Below are positions 36,371 to 43,827 of a DNA stretch of 44,343 nt, one piece after another. The stretch comes from Thermaceae bacterium (GTDB lineage Bacteria > Deinococcota > Deinococci > Deinococcales > Marinithermaceae). How positions within the stretch are numbered: the first letter of the stretch is position 1; every line of letters begins with the position of its first letter. Both the position numbers and the translations under genes were made by a program. The stretch lies in contig JALSRQ010000106.1 in assembly GCA_026984675.1 (NCBI GenBank), positions 1 through 44,343 on the forward strand. The letters are read 5' to 3'. Below the pieces are notes generated by a model. That model saw only the letters and a program-made list of their open reading frames with translations, did not search any database and was not told the origin of the DNA.

Positions 36371-37483
36371 CTAGCCCCGGGACTTTTGGAAGTCGAGGAG
36401 AACGTGGCGGCCGAGCTCCTCGGGCCGGGTGAGCACCGCCCGCCCCCGCCCCACCGCCACCAGCCGCCGCACGAAGGCGACCAGCTCGGGTTCCTCGGCG
36501 AGCATGAAGACGTGGAGGCTGGCCCCCATCCGGCGGAGGCGGGCGGCCTCCTTGAGGGTGGCGGCGACGATCCGTTCGTCGAGGCCCCAGGCGTTCTTGT
36601 AGACGCGGCCGTCGGGGAGGGTCATCGCCGAGGGCTTGCCGTCGGTGATCAGGATCGCCTCCTTCATCGGTTCCGGGCTCCGCTTCAGGAAGCTCTGGGC
36701 GAGGGCCAGGGCCTCGGCGGTGTTGGTGTGCCAGGGGCCCACCTGGACCAGGGGGAGCAGGGAAAGCGGCACCGGCTCGGCCCGGTCGCCGAAGCAGTAG
36801 ACCGCCAGCCGGTCGCCGGGGTAGCGGGTCCGGATCAGGTGGGCGAGGGCCAGCGCCACCCTCTTGGCGGGGGTAAACCGGTCCTCGCCGTAGAGGATCA
36901 TCGAGTGGGAGCAGTCGAGGAGGAGGGCGGTGGCCATCGGGGCCCCGGCCTCGGCCAGGGCCTGAACCAGGTGCGCCTCCTGTAACTCCTCCGGGGGCCG
37001 GGGGACGAGCCGCTTCAGGGTCTCGACCGCGTCCAGGTGGAGGGGCTCCCCGGGCCGGTAGGGCCGGGCCTCACCGCTCGCCTCCAGGCCGGGGACCGGT
37101 TCCCCCGCCGGGTGGCGCCCGGCCCCGGCCCGGCCCCGGGCCCCGAGCAGCCGGTCGAGGTAGCGCGCCCCCAAAAGCCGCAGCGCCCGGGGCCCCAGCC
37201 GGATCCCCCGCCGGCCCTCCTCGGGCCGACCCTCGCCGGCCAGGAAGCCCTCCTGGTAGAGGGTGGAGAGCAGCGCGTCGGCGTCGCCCGGGTCGAGCCC
37301 GCGCTCGGCCAGGGCCTCCTTCAGGTATTCCCGGATCGCCTCCTCGCCGGGTCGCCGGGGTTCGGGGTGGTAGCGCCGCTCGGGGTCGGAAAACCCCGAG
37401 TCCAGCAAGCGGTCGGCGATCCAGAGGAAGGCCTCGGCGGCGGGGGGGAGCCGGGGCGCCCGGCGGTAGCGCGCCCCCCTCAT
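36371..37483 (-). CDS. VWA-domain protein, partner of the MoxR-type ATPase
   Basis: 370 residues. N-terminal half is charged and helical; residues about 184-360 form a von Willebrand A domain with the metal site DCSHS (Asp190, Ser192, Ser194), Thr in HTNT and ITDGKPSA. No signal peptide, so cytoplasmic. ATGA overlap with the upstream ATPase shows co-translation. MoxR/VWA pairs act as chaperone-like devices that activate or insert cofactors into other proteins; the client here is unknown. Confidence 0.88.
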   Translation of the reverse strand: MRGARYRRAPRLPPAAEAFLWIADRLLDSGFSDPERRYHPEPRRPGEEAIREYLKEALAERGLDPGDADALLSTLYQEGFLAGEGRPEEGRRGIRLGPRALRLLGARYLDRLLGARGRAGAGRHPAGEPVPGLEASGEARPYRPGEPLHLDAVETLKRLVPRPPEELQEAHLVQALAEAGAPMATALLLDCSHSMILYGEDRFTPAKRVALALAHLIRTRYPGDRLAVYCFGDRAEPVPLSLLPLVQVGPWHTNTAEALALAQSFLKRSPEPMKEAILITDGKPSAMTLPDGRVYKNAWGLDERIVAATLKEAARLRRMGASLHVFMLAEEPELVAFVRRLVAVGRGRAVLTRPEELGRHVLLDFQKSRG

Positions 37484-38832
37484 GCCCGCCGGTAGCCCCC
37501 CGCTTCCCGCACCAGGAACCCCTCGCCGACCAGGGCCACCAGCCGGGCCTCGGCCAGGGCGTAGAGGGTGGGGGCGTCCCCACCTGCGAGGCCCTGGCGG
37601 AGCTCGGGGAGCCGGTCGAGGGCGGCCTTAACCGCGGCGAAGGGGCCCTCGGGGACCTCGAGGACCGCCCCCGACTCGAACCAGGCCCGCACCCCGGCGA
37701 GGGCGCCGGTGCGGCACTCGGCCAGGAAGGCCCGGGCCACCAACGAGGCGGCCACCGCCTCGGCCCCCAGGGCCTCCCCCTCGTAGGTGAGCTCGAGCTT
37801 GCCGGTGATCGCGAAGAGGGCGGTGAAGAAGTCGTGGGGCCGGGCCACCGGGGGGTCCCGGTAGACCAGGTGGCGGCGGAACGCCCCCGCCGCCACCGCC
37901 TCGGCCAGGGCGATGGGGAGCCGCTGGCTCACCCCCGAGGCGGGCTCGACCCGGGGGTCCTCCCGGGCCAGGAAGGCCACCCGCTCGACCGCCCGCCACA
38001 GCGGTTCGGGGATCCGCACCCCCTGGGGGAGGTCGGCCTCCTGGCGGGTGATCGCCAGGCCGTCCTCGAGGCTCCGGGGGTAGTGGGTGCGGATCTCGGC
38101 CTCGATCCGGTCCTTCAAGGGGGTCACGATGCGGCCCCGGGCGGTGTAGTCCTCGGGGTTGGCGGTGAACACGAGCCAGACGTCGAGGGGCAGGCGCACC
38201 GGGAAGCCCCGGATCTGGACGTCGCCCTCCTCCAGCACGTTGAAGAGGGCCACCTGGACCTTGGGGGCCAGGTCGGGGAGCTCCTGGATCGCGAAGATGC
38301 CGCGGTTGGCCCGGGGGAGGAGGCCGTAGTGCATGGCCTCGAGGTCGGAAAGCCCCCGCCCCCGCCGGGCCGCCTTGATGGGGTCCAGGTCCCCGATCAG
38401 GTCGGCGACGGTGACGTCGGGGGTGGCGAGCTTTTCGAGGTAGCGTTCCTCGCGGGTAAGCCAGACGATCGGGGCTTGGTCGCCGAGCTCCCGTACCAGC
38501 CGCTTCCCCTCGGGGGAGACCGGGGCGAAGGGGTCGTCCCGCATCGGGGTGGGCAGGGCGGGTACCCGCTCGTCGAGGAGGGTCGCCAGCATCCGGGTGA
38601 GGCGGCTCTTGGCCTGGCCCCGGGTCCCCAGGAAGACCAGGTCGTGCCCGGCCAGGATCGCGGTGGCCAGGGCCGGGATCACGGTTTCCTGGTAGCCGTG
38701 GATGCCGGGAAAGAGCCGTTCGCTCCGGGCGAGGCGCTCGGCCAGGTTGGCCCGGATTTCGGCCTTGACCGGCCGAAGCCGCCGCGCTTCGGGATAGGTC
38801 GCCTTGAGCTCGCCGAGGGTCCTCGCCTCCAC
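37480..38832 (-). CDS. MoxR/ChlI-type AAA+ ATPase
   Basis: 450 residues. Walker A GTRGQAKS at about 69-76, FAIQELPDLAPKVQVALFNVLEEGDVQIRGFPVRL (Walker B region with pre-sensor insertion), and sensor VFTANPEDYTARGRIVTPLKDRI. Resembles magnesium-chelatase ChlI-like proteins that act with VWA partners. No chlorophyll genes are present, so it is not a pigment enzyme. GTG 38832 is 6 bases after TAGAGT (leaderless). Divergent from the SARP-type lipoprotein promoter 50 bp away. Confidence 0.88.
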   Translation of the reverse strand: MEARTLGELKATYPEARRLRPVKAEIRANLAERLARSERLFPGIHGYQETVIPALATAILAGHDLVFLGTRGQAKSRLTRMLATLLDERVPALPTPMRDDPFAPVSPEGKRLVRELGDQAPIVWLTREERYLEKLATPDVTVADLIGDLDPIKAARRGRGLSDLEAMHYGLLPRANRGIFAIQELPDLAPKVQVALFNVLEEGDVQIRGFPVRLPLDVWLVFTANPEDYTARGRIVTPLKDRIEAEIRTHYPRSLEDGLAITRQEADLPQGVRIPEPLWRAVERVAFLAREDPRVEPASGVSQRLPIALAEAVAAGAFRRHLVYRDPPVARPHDFFTALFAITGKLELTYEGEALGAEAVAASLVARAFLAECRTGALAGVRAWFESGAVLEVPEGPFAAVKAALDRLPELRQGLAGGDAPTLYALAEARLVALVGEGFLVREAGGYRRA

Positions 38833-38838
38833 GCCCCC

Positions 38839-38844
38839 ACTCTA
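38839..38844 (-). promoter_or_regulatory. Leaderless -10 of the MoxR-type gene
   Basis: Minus strand TAGAGT, 6 bases before GTG 38832. Confidence 0.55.
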
Positions 38845-38855
38845 CCCGCCGGTTG

Positions 38856-38900
38856 GCCACGTTTTTCGCCACGCTTTGGCCACGCCCCCGTGCCTAGCCT
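38856..38900 (+). promoter_or_regulatory. SARP-like promoter A (GCCACG repeats plus -10)
   Basis: Three GCCACG repeats start at 38856, 38868 and 38879 (12- and 11-bp steps, one helical turn each). The last heptamer GCCACGC (38879-38885) is 9 bp from -10 TAGCCT (38895-38900). There is no ordinary -35. SARP activators classically bind heptamer repeats at 11-bp steps 8 or so bp before the -10. The same element recurs at 39873-39905 and 43123-43155. Confidence 0.75.
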
Positions 38901-38921
38901 GGGCGCGAAAGGAGGATTGGG

Positions 38922-39104
38922 ATGCGAAAGGGCGCGTTGGGACTTTTGGCCTTGCTGCTTCTGCTCGCCGCCTGCGGCGGCGGGGGAGGCGGCGCGCCGC
39001 CCCCTTCCAGCTGCCAGCCCGCCCGGTTCGACCAGGGTTGCACCTTTGACGGCGGGGCCACGTTTGGACTGCGGGTGGCCGGAGGCAAAGCGAGGACCGT
39101 TTAG
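38922..39104 (+). CDS. Small lipoprotein
   Basis: 60 residues. Hydrophobic signal with lipobox LLAAC (Cys18) followed by a run of glycines and APPPSS, then a short polar tail with two further Cys. GAAAGGAGG ribosome site upstream and promoter A before it. Probably membrane-anchored outside the cytoplasm. No known family recognised. A homologous but broken copy lies at 43177. Confidence 0.7.
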   Translation: MRKGALGLLALLLLLAACGGGGGGAPPPSSCQPARFDQGCTFDGGATFGLRVAGGKARTV

Positions 39105-39118
39105 GGAAGGGAGGAACG

Positions 39119-39643
39119 ATGAAGCAGACGGTAGCGAAGATCAAGTACCTGGTCTTGGGGGCCCTCCTGGCCTCGATCGGGCTCTGGGCGCTGGCGGTGA
39201 CCCTGCCCCACACCTTTAACTCCGGGGACGAGATCAAGTCCGCCGAGATGAACGCCAACTTCCAGGCCTTGAAGGCGGCGGTCGACGCCCTGGAGAGCAA
39301 GCTGGCCGCGGTGTCGGCGGGGATGCGGGCGCTTCCGAGCGCAAGCGGCAAGGCGGCCTACGTCTGGGTTTACAGTTCGGGGACGGCGGATACCTATTAC
39401 AACTTCAACTCGGCAGGCGGAACGATCACCGCTACCAAAACGGGGACCGGAAAGTACAGCGTGACGATCCCCGGTTTTGGCAAGGCGGGGAACGTCCAGG
39501 TCACCGCTTACGGAGGAGCCGGCCCTCACTGCGGGGTGTTGGCGTGGGGGGCGTCGGGGTCGGACGGACGGGTTCATGTGCGGTGCTTCGACGCGGCCGG
39601 CAACTTGGTGGATAGCGCCTTCACCCTCTTCGCTTTGCGATAA
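39119..39643 (+). CDS. Membrane-anchored coiled-coil/head protein (copy A)
   Basis: 174 residues in three parts. Residues about 10-29: hydrophobic anchor or uncleaved signal (LVLGALLASIGLWALAVTL). Residues about 32-70: TFNSGDEIKSAEMNANFQALKAAVD, a stalk resembling the trimerising segments of phage fibre and collar proteins, continuing as heptad-like helix. Residues about 77-174: beta-rich head with GKAAYVWV, GTGKYSVTIPGFG, NVQVTAYGG, and VRCFDAAGNLVDSAFTL. Two Cys in the head may pair. Similar heads are found in uncharacterised secreted proteins. Forms an operon with the lipoprotein; paralogue of the gene at 43271. Confidence 0.78.
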   Translation: MKQTVAKIKYLVLGALLASIGLWALAVTLPHTFNSGDEIKSAEMNANFQALKAAVDALESKLAAVSAGMRALPSASGKAAYVWVYSSGTADTYYNFNSAGGTITATKTGTGKYSVTIPGFGKAGNVQVTAYGGAGPHCGVLAWGASGSDGRVHVRCFDAAGNLVDSAFTLFALR

Positions 39644-39651
39644 CGAGGGCC

Positions 39652-39684
39652 AGGGGCGGCCCGCCCGGCGGGCGGGCCGCCCCT
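39652..39684 (+). terminator. Strong bidirectional terminator
   Basis: 15-bp stem around GGGGCGGCCCGCCC / GGGCGGGCCGCCCC with a 3-base loop, followed by CGTTTCTT. It lies between the copy A gene and the convergent 54-residue gene. Confidence 0.8.
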
Positions 39685-39701
39685 CGTTTCTTCCCCGATT
39701 T

Positions 39702-39866
39702 TCAGGGGGATCCGGTCTCCGGCCACTCGCGCCGGAGGAAGGCGAAGAGCTCCTTCAGGTTTTTAAAGTAGCGGGCGGGGCCGCTCAGGGCCTTGAGCGA
39801 AAGCCGGAGCTGGCCGTCCTCGGTGCGGCGCACCTTGAGGGTGTAGGTCCGGCTCCGGGGCTTCAC
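39702..39866 (-). CDS. Small basic protein of unknown function under a SARP-like promoter
   Basis: 54 residues, MKPRSRTYTLKVRR at the start, then a run of alternating polar/hydrophobic residues and an amphipathic helix with YFKNLKELFAFLRREW. No signal peptide or membrane segment; net basic. No family recognised. GTG 39866 stands 6 bases after TAGCCT, so it is leaderless, unlike the lipoprotein genes sharing the promoter type. Located right after the SARP-type regulator gene on the same strand. Confidence 0.65.
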   Translation of the reverse strand: MKPRSRTYTLKVRRTEDGQLRLSLKALSGPARYFKNLKELFAFLRREWPETGSP

Positions 39867-39872
39867 GAACCG

Positions 39873-39905
39873 AGGCTAGCGCCCCGGGCGTGGCCAAAGC
39901 GTGGC
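39873..39905 (-). promoter_or_regulatory. SARP-like promoter C (GCCACG repeats plus -10)
   Basis: Minus strand: GCCACG at 39905-39900 and GCCACGC at 39894-39888, 11 bp apart, then 9 bp, then TAGCCT (39878-39873). Spacing is identical to promoters A and B. It starts 3 bp after the stop of the regulator gene. Confidence 0.75.
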
Positions 39906-39908
39906 GAG

Positions 39909-42485
39909 CTAGAGGTGGGCCTCGAAGAAGGGGCGGTAGGGGCCCTCGAGGCCCCGCCCCTCGGCGGCCAGGGCCCGCGCCCGTCGGTGGTCGCCGCGGC
40001 TTTGGTAGTAGCGCACGGCGGCGGCCAGCACGAAGCTCTGGATGATTTGGTGGCCGGTGCGGCGGGCCACCGCCAGGGCCTCGTCGAAGAGGCGGCGGGC
40101 CTCCGCCTCGCGGCCCTCCTCGGCGGCGATCTCGGCGAAGACCCGGAGCGCGTTGGCCTCGCCGACCCGGTCGCCGGCCTGGCGGAAGGCCCCCAGGGCG
40201 GCCCGGTTCTCCTCCTTGGCGGTCGCGACCGCCCCCAGCCTCAGATGGGAGATTGCCAGGGTGTTTTTTACCCAGCCCCGCATCGGCCAGTCGGGACCGG
40301 GGTGGGCCTTGAGCGCCTCCTGGCAGGCCGTTAGGGCCTCCTGGTGGCGGCCGAGCCCCTGCAGGGCGACCGCCCGGATGTAGCAGGCGTGGGCCTTGGC
40401 GTCGGCGTCGAGGTCGGCGGAGGCGAGCAGGGTCTCGGTGCGGTCGAGGGCCTCCTCCAGCCGCCAGCGGCGGAAGGCCAGGTCGGCCCGGCCGAGCTGC
40501 GCCCGGGAAAAGAGCCAGCCCACCCCCCGCTGGCGGGCCAGCCGCTCGGCCCGGTCGAGGAGCGCCTCGGCCCCCTCCCAGTCGGCGAGGGCGAGGTGGA
40601 GGCGGTAGCGGGGGACGAAGCTCTCGATCTCCAGGGCGGCGAGCTCCTTTTGCGGGGCGGCCTCGAGGGCCCGCCGGTAGAGCGCCAGCGCCTCGGCGTA
40701 GGCGAAGGCCCCCTCGGCCCGCTCGGCGGCGGCGAACCACCACCGGGCGGCCTTCCCGGACTCGCCGGCGGCCAGGTAGTGCTCGGCGATCCGGGCCTCG
40801 GGCGCCCGGTCCTCGAGGGCCTCGGCCAGCCGCCGGTGCCAGTAGGCGGCGGTCTCGGGGGCGAGGCCGTCGGCGATCGCCTCCACCACCAGGTCGTGGG
40901 CCGGGCGCCCCTTGCGGAAAAGCCCCAGCCGCTCCAGCCTGTCGCCGGCCTCGGCCACCGCCAGCGGGCGTTCGCCCAACAGCCCCACCGCCAGCTCCAG
41001 CCCGAAGTCCTCCCCGGCCAGGGCGGCGAGCTCGGCGAGCCGGCGGGCCAGGGGGTCGGCCCCGGCGAGCCGTCCCTGGATCAGGGCGTAGACCTTCTTC
41101 GGCGGGTGTTCCGAAAGGCGCTTTTCGCCGGCCAGCTGGAGCAGGAAGAAGGGGTTGCCGCCGGTGTAGCGGGCGAGCCGGGCGGCCTCCTTTCGCTCGA
41201 TGGAGAGCAGCCGGCCCACGGCGTCGGGGTCGAGGGGGCCGAGGGCGACCTCGACCGCCTCCCCGCGTTCGATCCGCTCGCGTACCCACGGGGCGATCCG
41301 GGTTGGCAGGGTGCCCCGGCGGTAGGCCACCACCAGGGGCCCCGAGGGGAGCTGGCCGTGCACCCCCAGGAGGGCGTGGGCGCTGGCGGGGTCGACGAAC
41401 TGAAGGTCGTCCACCCCCAGGACCCAACCGCCCCGGGTGAACGGCGCCAGCATCGCGGCGATTGCCTGGAGCAGGCGGGCGGGGTTGGCCTCCCTGGGGG
41501 GTTCGCCGAGCTCGGGGAGGAGGCGGGCGAGCTCCCGGGCGGCCCAGTCGGGGGGCTCGGCCAGGGCGAGGAGCTCCCTTAGGCCCCGGGCGAGGGTGGC
41601 GTAGGGGACCGCCCGGTCCCCCGGCCGCCCTCGCAAAAGGAGCGGGCGCTTCCCCGAGGCGGCGACGAACTCGCGGATCAGCCGGGTCTTGCCGATCCCC
41701 GGCTCGCCGGTGACGAAGACCGTGCGCCCGGCGGCGTAGGCCCGCTGGATGGCGGCGAGTTCGGCCCCCCGCCCCACGAAGTCCGGCCTAGGCCGGGGCG
41801 CCGGCCGCTCGCCGGTGGCGATCGCCTCGGCCAGCGCCCGGGTTTCGGGCTCGGGGGGAAGCCCCAGCTCGACCTCCAGGAAGCGGGCGTAGTCGCGGTA
41901 GACCCGGAGGGCCTCCTGGCGCCGCCCCTGGTCCACCAGGCGCTGCATCAGTCCGCGGCAAGCGGCCTCGTTCAGGGGGTCCTCGAGGAGGAGCTCGCGG
42001 TAGCGCGCGACCGCCCGGGCGGGGTCGGCGGCGGCCTCGGCCAGCCGGGCGAGGGCCTGGGTCTTCCGTTCCCGGAAGCCCTCCCGCTGGGCGGCGACCC
42101 ACTCCTCGAGCTCGGGGGTGAGGTGGCGCTCGACCCCCTCCAGGAACGGCCCCCGGTAGAGCGCCAGCGCCTCCTCCAGGCGGCCGCGTTCGATCCCCTC
42201 CCGGAAGGCTTCGGCGTCGACCCAGCAGGGGGCGAGGGCGAGCCGGTCCCCCCGCCGCTCCACCGCCCCCGGGGCCGAGCGCCCCAGCCGGTAGAGCTCG
42301 ACCCGGAGGTTGCCGCGGGCGCTCGGGCTCTCCCAGAGCAGGGCCGCCACCCGGTCGCGGGGGGCGGGGCCCTCCAGGGCCAGGTAGGCGAGCAAAAGGA
42401 AGGTCTTCTGGGAGCGGGTCGCCACCTCCCGTCCGTCCCAAACCAACCTGGGCCGGCCCAAGAGGAGTAGCCGGTTCTCCGCCAT
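39909..42485 (-). CDS. SARP/AfsR-type transcriptional regulator with BTAD, ATPase and TPR regions
   Basis: 858 residues. Residues 1-85: winged-helix DNA-binding domain with an OmpR-like layout (LLLLGRPRLVWDG, SQKTFLLLAYLALEG, LRVELYRLG). Residues about 88-230: BTAD helical domain (EALALYRGPFLEG, LLEDPLNEAACRGLMQRLVDQGRRQEALRVY). Residues about 235-500: STAND-type NTPase with Walker A GEPGIGKT (260-267) and Walker B GVDDLQFVD. The rest: tetratricopeptide-type helical repeats. This is the AfsR architecture of actinobacteria; it probably activates the three repeat-bearing promoters around it. The ligand or partner sensed by the TPRs is unknown. Confidence 0.9.
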   Translation of the reverse strand: MAENRLLLLGRPRLVWDGREVATRSQKTFLLLAYLALEGPAPRDRVAALLWESPSARGNLRVELYRLGRSAPGAVERRGDRLALAPCWVDAEAFREGIERGRLEEALALYRGPFLEGVERHLTPELEEWVAAQREGFRERKTQALARLAEAAADPARAVARYRELLLEDPLNEAACRGLMQRLVDQGRRQEALRVYRDYARFLEVELGLPPEPETRALAEAIATGERPAPRPRPDFVGRGAELAAIQRAYAAGRTVFVTGEPGIGKTRLIREFVAASGKRPLLLRGRPGDRAVPYATLARGLRELLALAEPPDWAARELARLLPELGEPPREANPARLLQAIAAMLAPFTRGGWVLGVDDLQFVDPASAHALLGVHGQLPSGPLVVAYRRGTLPTRIAPWVRERIERGEAVEVALGPLDPDAVGRLLSIERKEAARLARYTGGNPFFLLQLAGEKRLSEHPPKKVYALIQGRLAGADPLARRLAELAALAGEDFGLELAVGLLGERPLAVAEAGDRLERLGLFRKGRPAHDLVVEAIADGLAPETAAYWHRRLAEALEDRAPEARIAEHYLAAGESGKAARWWFAAAERAEGAFAYAEALALYRRALEAAPQKELAALEIESFVPRYRLHLALADWEGAEALLDRAERLARQRGVGWLFSRAQLGRADLAFRRWRLEEALDRTETLLASADLDADAKAHACYIRAVALQGLGRHQEALTACQEALKAHPGPDWPMRGWVKNTLAISHLRLGAVATAKEENRAALGAFRQAGDRVGEANALRVFAEIAAEEGREAEARRLFDEALAVARRTGHQIIQSFVLAAAVRYYQSRGDHRRARALAAEGRGLEGPYRPFFEAHL

Positions 42486-42497
42486 TCGCTTGCTTTT

Positions 42498-42503
42498 ATT
42501 CTA
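42498..42503 (-). promoter_or_regulatory. -10 of the SARP/AfsR-type gene
   Basis: Minus strand TAGAAT, 12 bases before ATG 42485, in a short A/T-rich patch. No clear -35. Confidence 0.5.
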
Positions 42504-42527
42504 CCAAGGGACCTTTGGCCCAGAGGG

Positions 42528-42533
42528 TAGCAT
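42528..42533 (+). promoter_or_regulatory. Leaderless -10 of the GNAT gene
   Basis: TAGCAT, 6 bases, then GTG 42540; divergent from the SARP/AfsR-type gene. Confidence 0.5.
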
Positions 42534-42539
42534 GGGCCC

Positions 42540-43058
42540 GTGGAGTTCCGCCTCCTCGACCCCGGGGCGACCAGGGCGCTCACCGGGGTCTTGCTCGCCC
42601 TCTGGCAGCGGGCCTTCGCCGGCCCCCCCTACTTCGTCGAGCCCGGCGACCTGCCCCGGGTCCGGGGGCTGTTTCGCCGCCACCTGGCGACCCCCGGCTT
42701 CCGGGCGGCGGTGGCCTTCCACCGGGGGGTTCCGGTGGGGTTCGCCTACGGCTTTCCCCGCCGCCCGGGCGAGCCCTGGACCGAGGAGGTGGCGGCCTCC
42801 CTCCCCCCCGAGCTTCGGGAGCGCTGGCTCCGCGAAGCCTTCGGCTTCGTCGAGTTCGCGGTGGACCCCGCCTACCAGGGGCTCGGGGTGGGGAGCACCC
42901 TGCACGACCGCCTGCTCGCCAGCACCGACCGGCCCCGGGCGGTGCTCACCGTCCACGCCCACGCCCCCGCCCTGCGCTTCTACCTCCACCGGGGTTGGCG
43001 GCGGCTGGGCTGGCTAAAGGGGGCGGCCTACTGGATCCTCGGCAAGGAGCTCCGCTGA
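42540..43058 (+). CDS. GNAT-family N-acetyltransferase
   Basis: 172 residues with acetyl-CoA-binding motif A FAVDPAYQGLGVGSTLHDRLL and a C-terminal VHAHAPALRFYLHRGWRRLG. Acceptor unknown: small molecule or protein N-terminus. Divergent from the SARP/AfsR-type gene with a 54-bp gap. GTG start chosen because TAGCAT ends 6 bases upstream. Confidence 0.85.
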   Translation: MEFRLLDPGATRALTGVLLALWQRAFAGPPYFVEPGDLPRVRGLFRRHLATPGFRAAVAFHRGVPVGFAYGFPRRPGEPWTEEVAASLPPELRERWLREAFGFVEFAVDPAYQGLGVGSTLHDRLLASTDRPRAVLTVHAHAPALRFYLHRGWRRLGWLKGAAYWILGKELR

Positions 43059-43122
43059 CGGCGGGGCGGCGCACCCTAAGGGCCCCCGGCGATCCCGAGG
43101 CCGGCCTCGACCCCAAGCTTTC

Positions 43123-43155
43123 GCCACGCTTTGGCCATGCCCCGGCCCCTAGCCT
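43123..43155 (+). promoter_or_regulatory. SARP-like promoter B (GCCACG repeats plus -10)
   Basis: GCCACG (43123-43128) and GCCATGC (43134-43140), 11-bp step, 9 bp, then TAGCCT (43150-43155). It matches promoter A over about 80 bp, including the leader. Confidence 0.75.
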
Positions 43156-43176
43156 GGGGGCGAAAGGGGGTTCGGG

Positions 43177-43260
43177 ATGCGTAAGGGCGCGTTGGGACGC
43201 TTGGCGTTGCGGTCGCCGCGGCTCGCCCGCCGCTGGGGACTCGCCCGGGCGGCCGGGCCG
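43177..43260 (+). pseudogene. Decayed copy of the small lipoprotein gene
   Basis: Begins MRKGALGRLAL, matching MRKGALGLLAL of the intact gene at 38922, but the hydrophobic core and lipobox are replaced by Arg-rich sequence and the frame runs on into the next gene. The ribosome site has also decayed (GGAGG to GGGGG). The end is approximate. Stretch 43059-43270 (about 210 bp) holds only promoter B and this remnant. Confidence 0.65.
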
Positions 43261-43270
43261 GGAACGGACG

Positions 43271-43792
43271 ATGAAACGGATCGGGGACTTCGCGCTGGGG
43301 GCCTTCCTGGCGGCCTTGTGGCTTTGGGTGCTGGGGGTCTCGTTGCCCCATACCTTTCAGCCCGGGGACGAGATCAAGGCCTCGGAGATGAACGACAACT
43401 TCGAGGCCCTAAGGCAGGCCGCCACCGCCAACGGCGAGCGGCTTTCCTCGGTGGCTTCGGGGCAGAAGGCGCTTCCCACCGCCGAAGGGAAACTGGCCTA
43501 CGCCTACTTCGGGTGGGACGGGTCGAAGTGGGGGATTCTGGCGTTCTTCAACTCCACCGGCGGGGCGGTCACCGCCAAGATCAACGGGACCGGCGACTAC
43601 GACTTTACCTTCGAGGGCTTTGACCTGACCGGGGCCAGCATCCAGATCACCCCAAGCCGGCACACCCCGCGGGTTTGCATGCTCTATACCGATATCGGCA
43701 ACGTCGCGGTCACCGACACGTTCAACGTTCGGTGCTACACGCTCAACGGCGGTTCGGGGGTCACCAGCCTGGCGATCACGGTCATGAAGTGA
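43271..43792 (+). CDS. Membrane-anchored coiled-coil/head protein (copy B)
   Basis: 173 residues, paralogue of the gene at 39119: hydrophobic anchor (DFALGAFLAALWLWVLGVSL), stalk TFQPGDEIKASEMNDNFEAL, then a beta head with GKLAYAYFGWDG, GTGDYDFTFEGFDL, VCMLYTD and NVRCYTLNGG. The two head Cys are kept. Anchor and stalk are much closer between copies than the heads, suggesting diversification of the exposed head. ATG follows the decayed lipoprotein remnant. Confidence 0.78.
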   Translation: MKRIGDFALGAFLAALWLWVLGVSLPHTFQPGDEIKASEMNDNFEALRQAATANGERLSSVASGQKALPTAEGKLAYAYFGWDGSKWGILAFFNSTGGAVTAKINGTGDYDFTFEGFDLTGASIQITPSRHTPRVCMLYTDIGNVAVTDTFNVRCYTLNGGSGVTSLAITVMK

Positions 43793-43795
43793 AAA

Positions 43796-43818
43796 GGGGC
43801 CGGCCGGAGGCCGGCCCC
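43796..43818 (-). terminator. Terminator of the ferritin-like gene
   Basis: GGGGCCGGCC / GGCCGGCCCC stem with a GGA loop; on the minus strand a TTTT run follows (43795-43792). It also ends the copy B gene on the other strand. Confidence 0.75.
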
Positions 43819-43827
43819 GGGGTGCCC

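Noticed and set aside
37480-38832. Magnesium chelatase subunit for pigment synthesis
   Set aside because: No chlorophyll or ChlD/H genes; the VWA partner and motifs fit the general MoxR/ChlI-like family.
38856-38884. GCCACG repeats as B12-riboswitch boxes
   Set aside because: They lie upstream of the -10, so are not transcribed, and the genes downstream are unrelated to cobalamin.
42510-42533. Fourth SARP-like site before the GNAT gene (CTTTGGCC near TAGCAT)
   Set aside because: Only a partial match, no second repeat at 11 bp, and a different distance to the -10.
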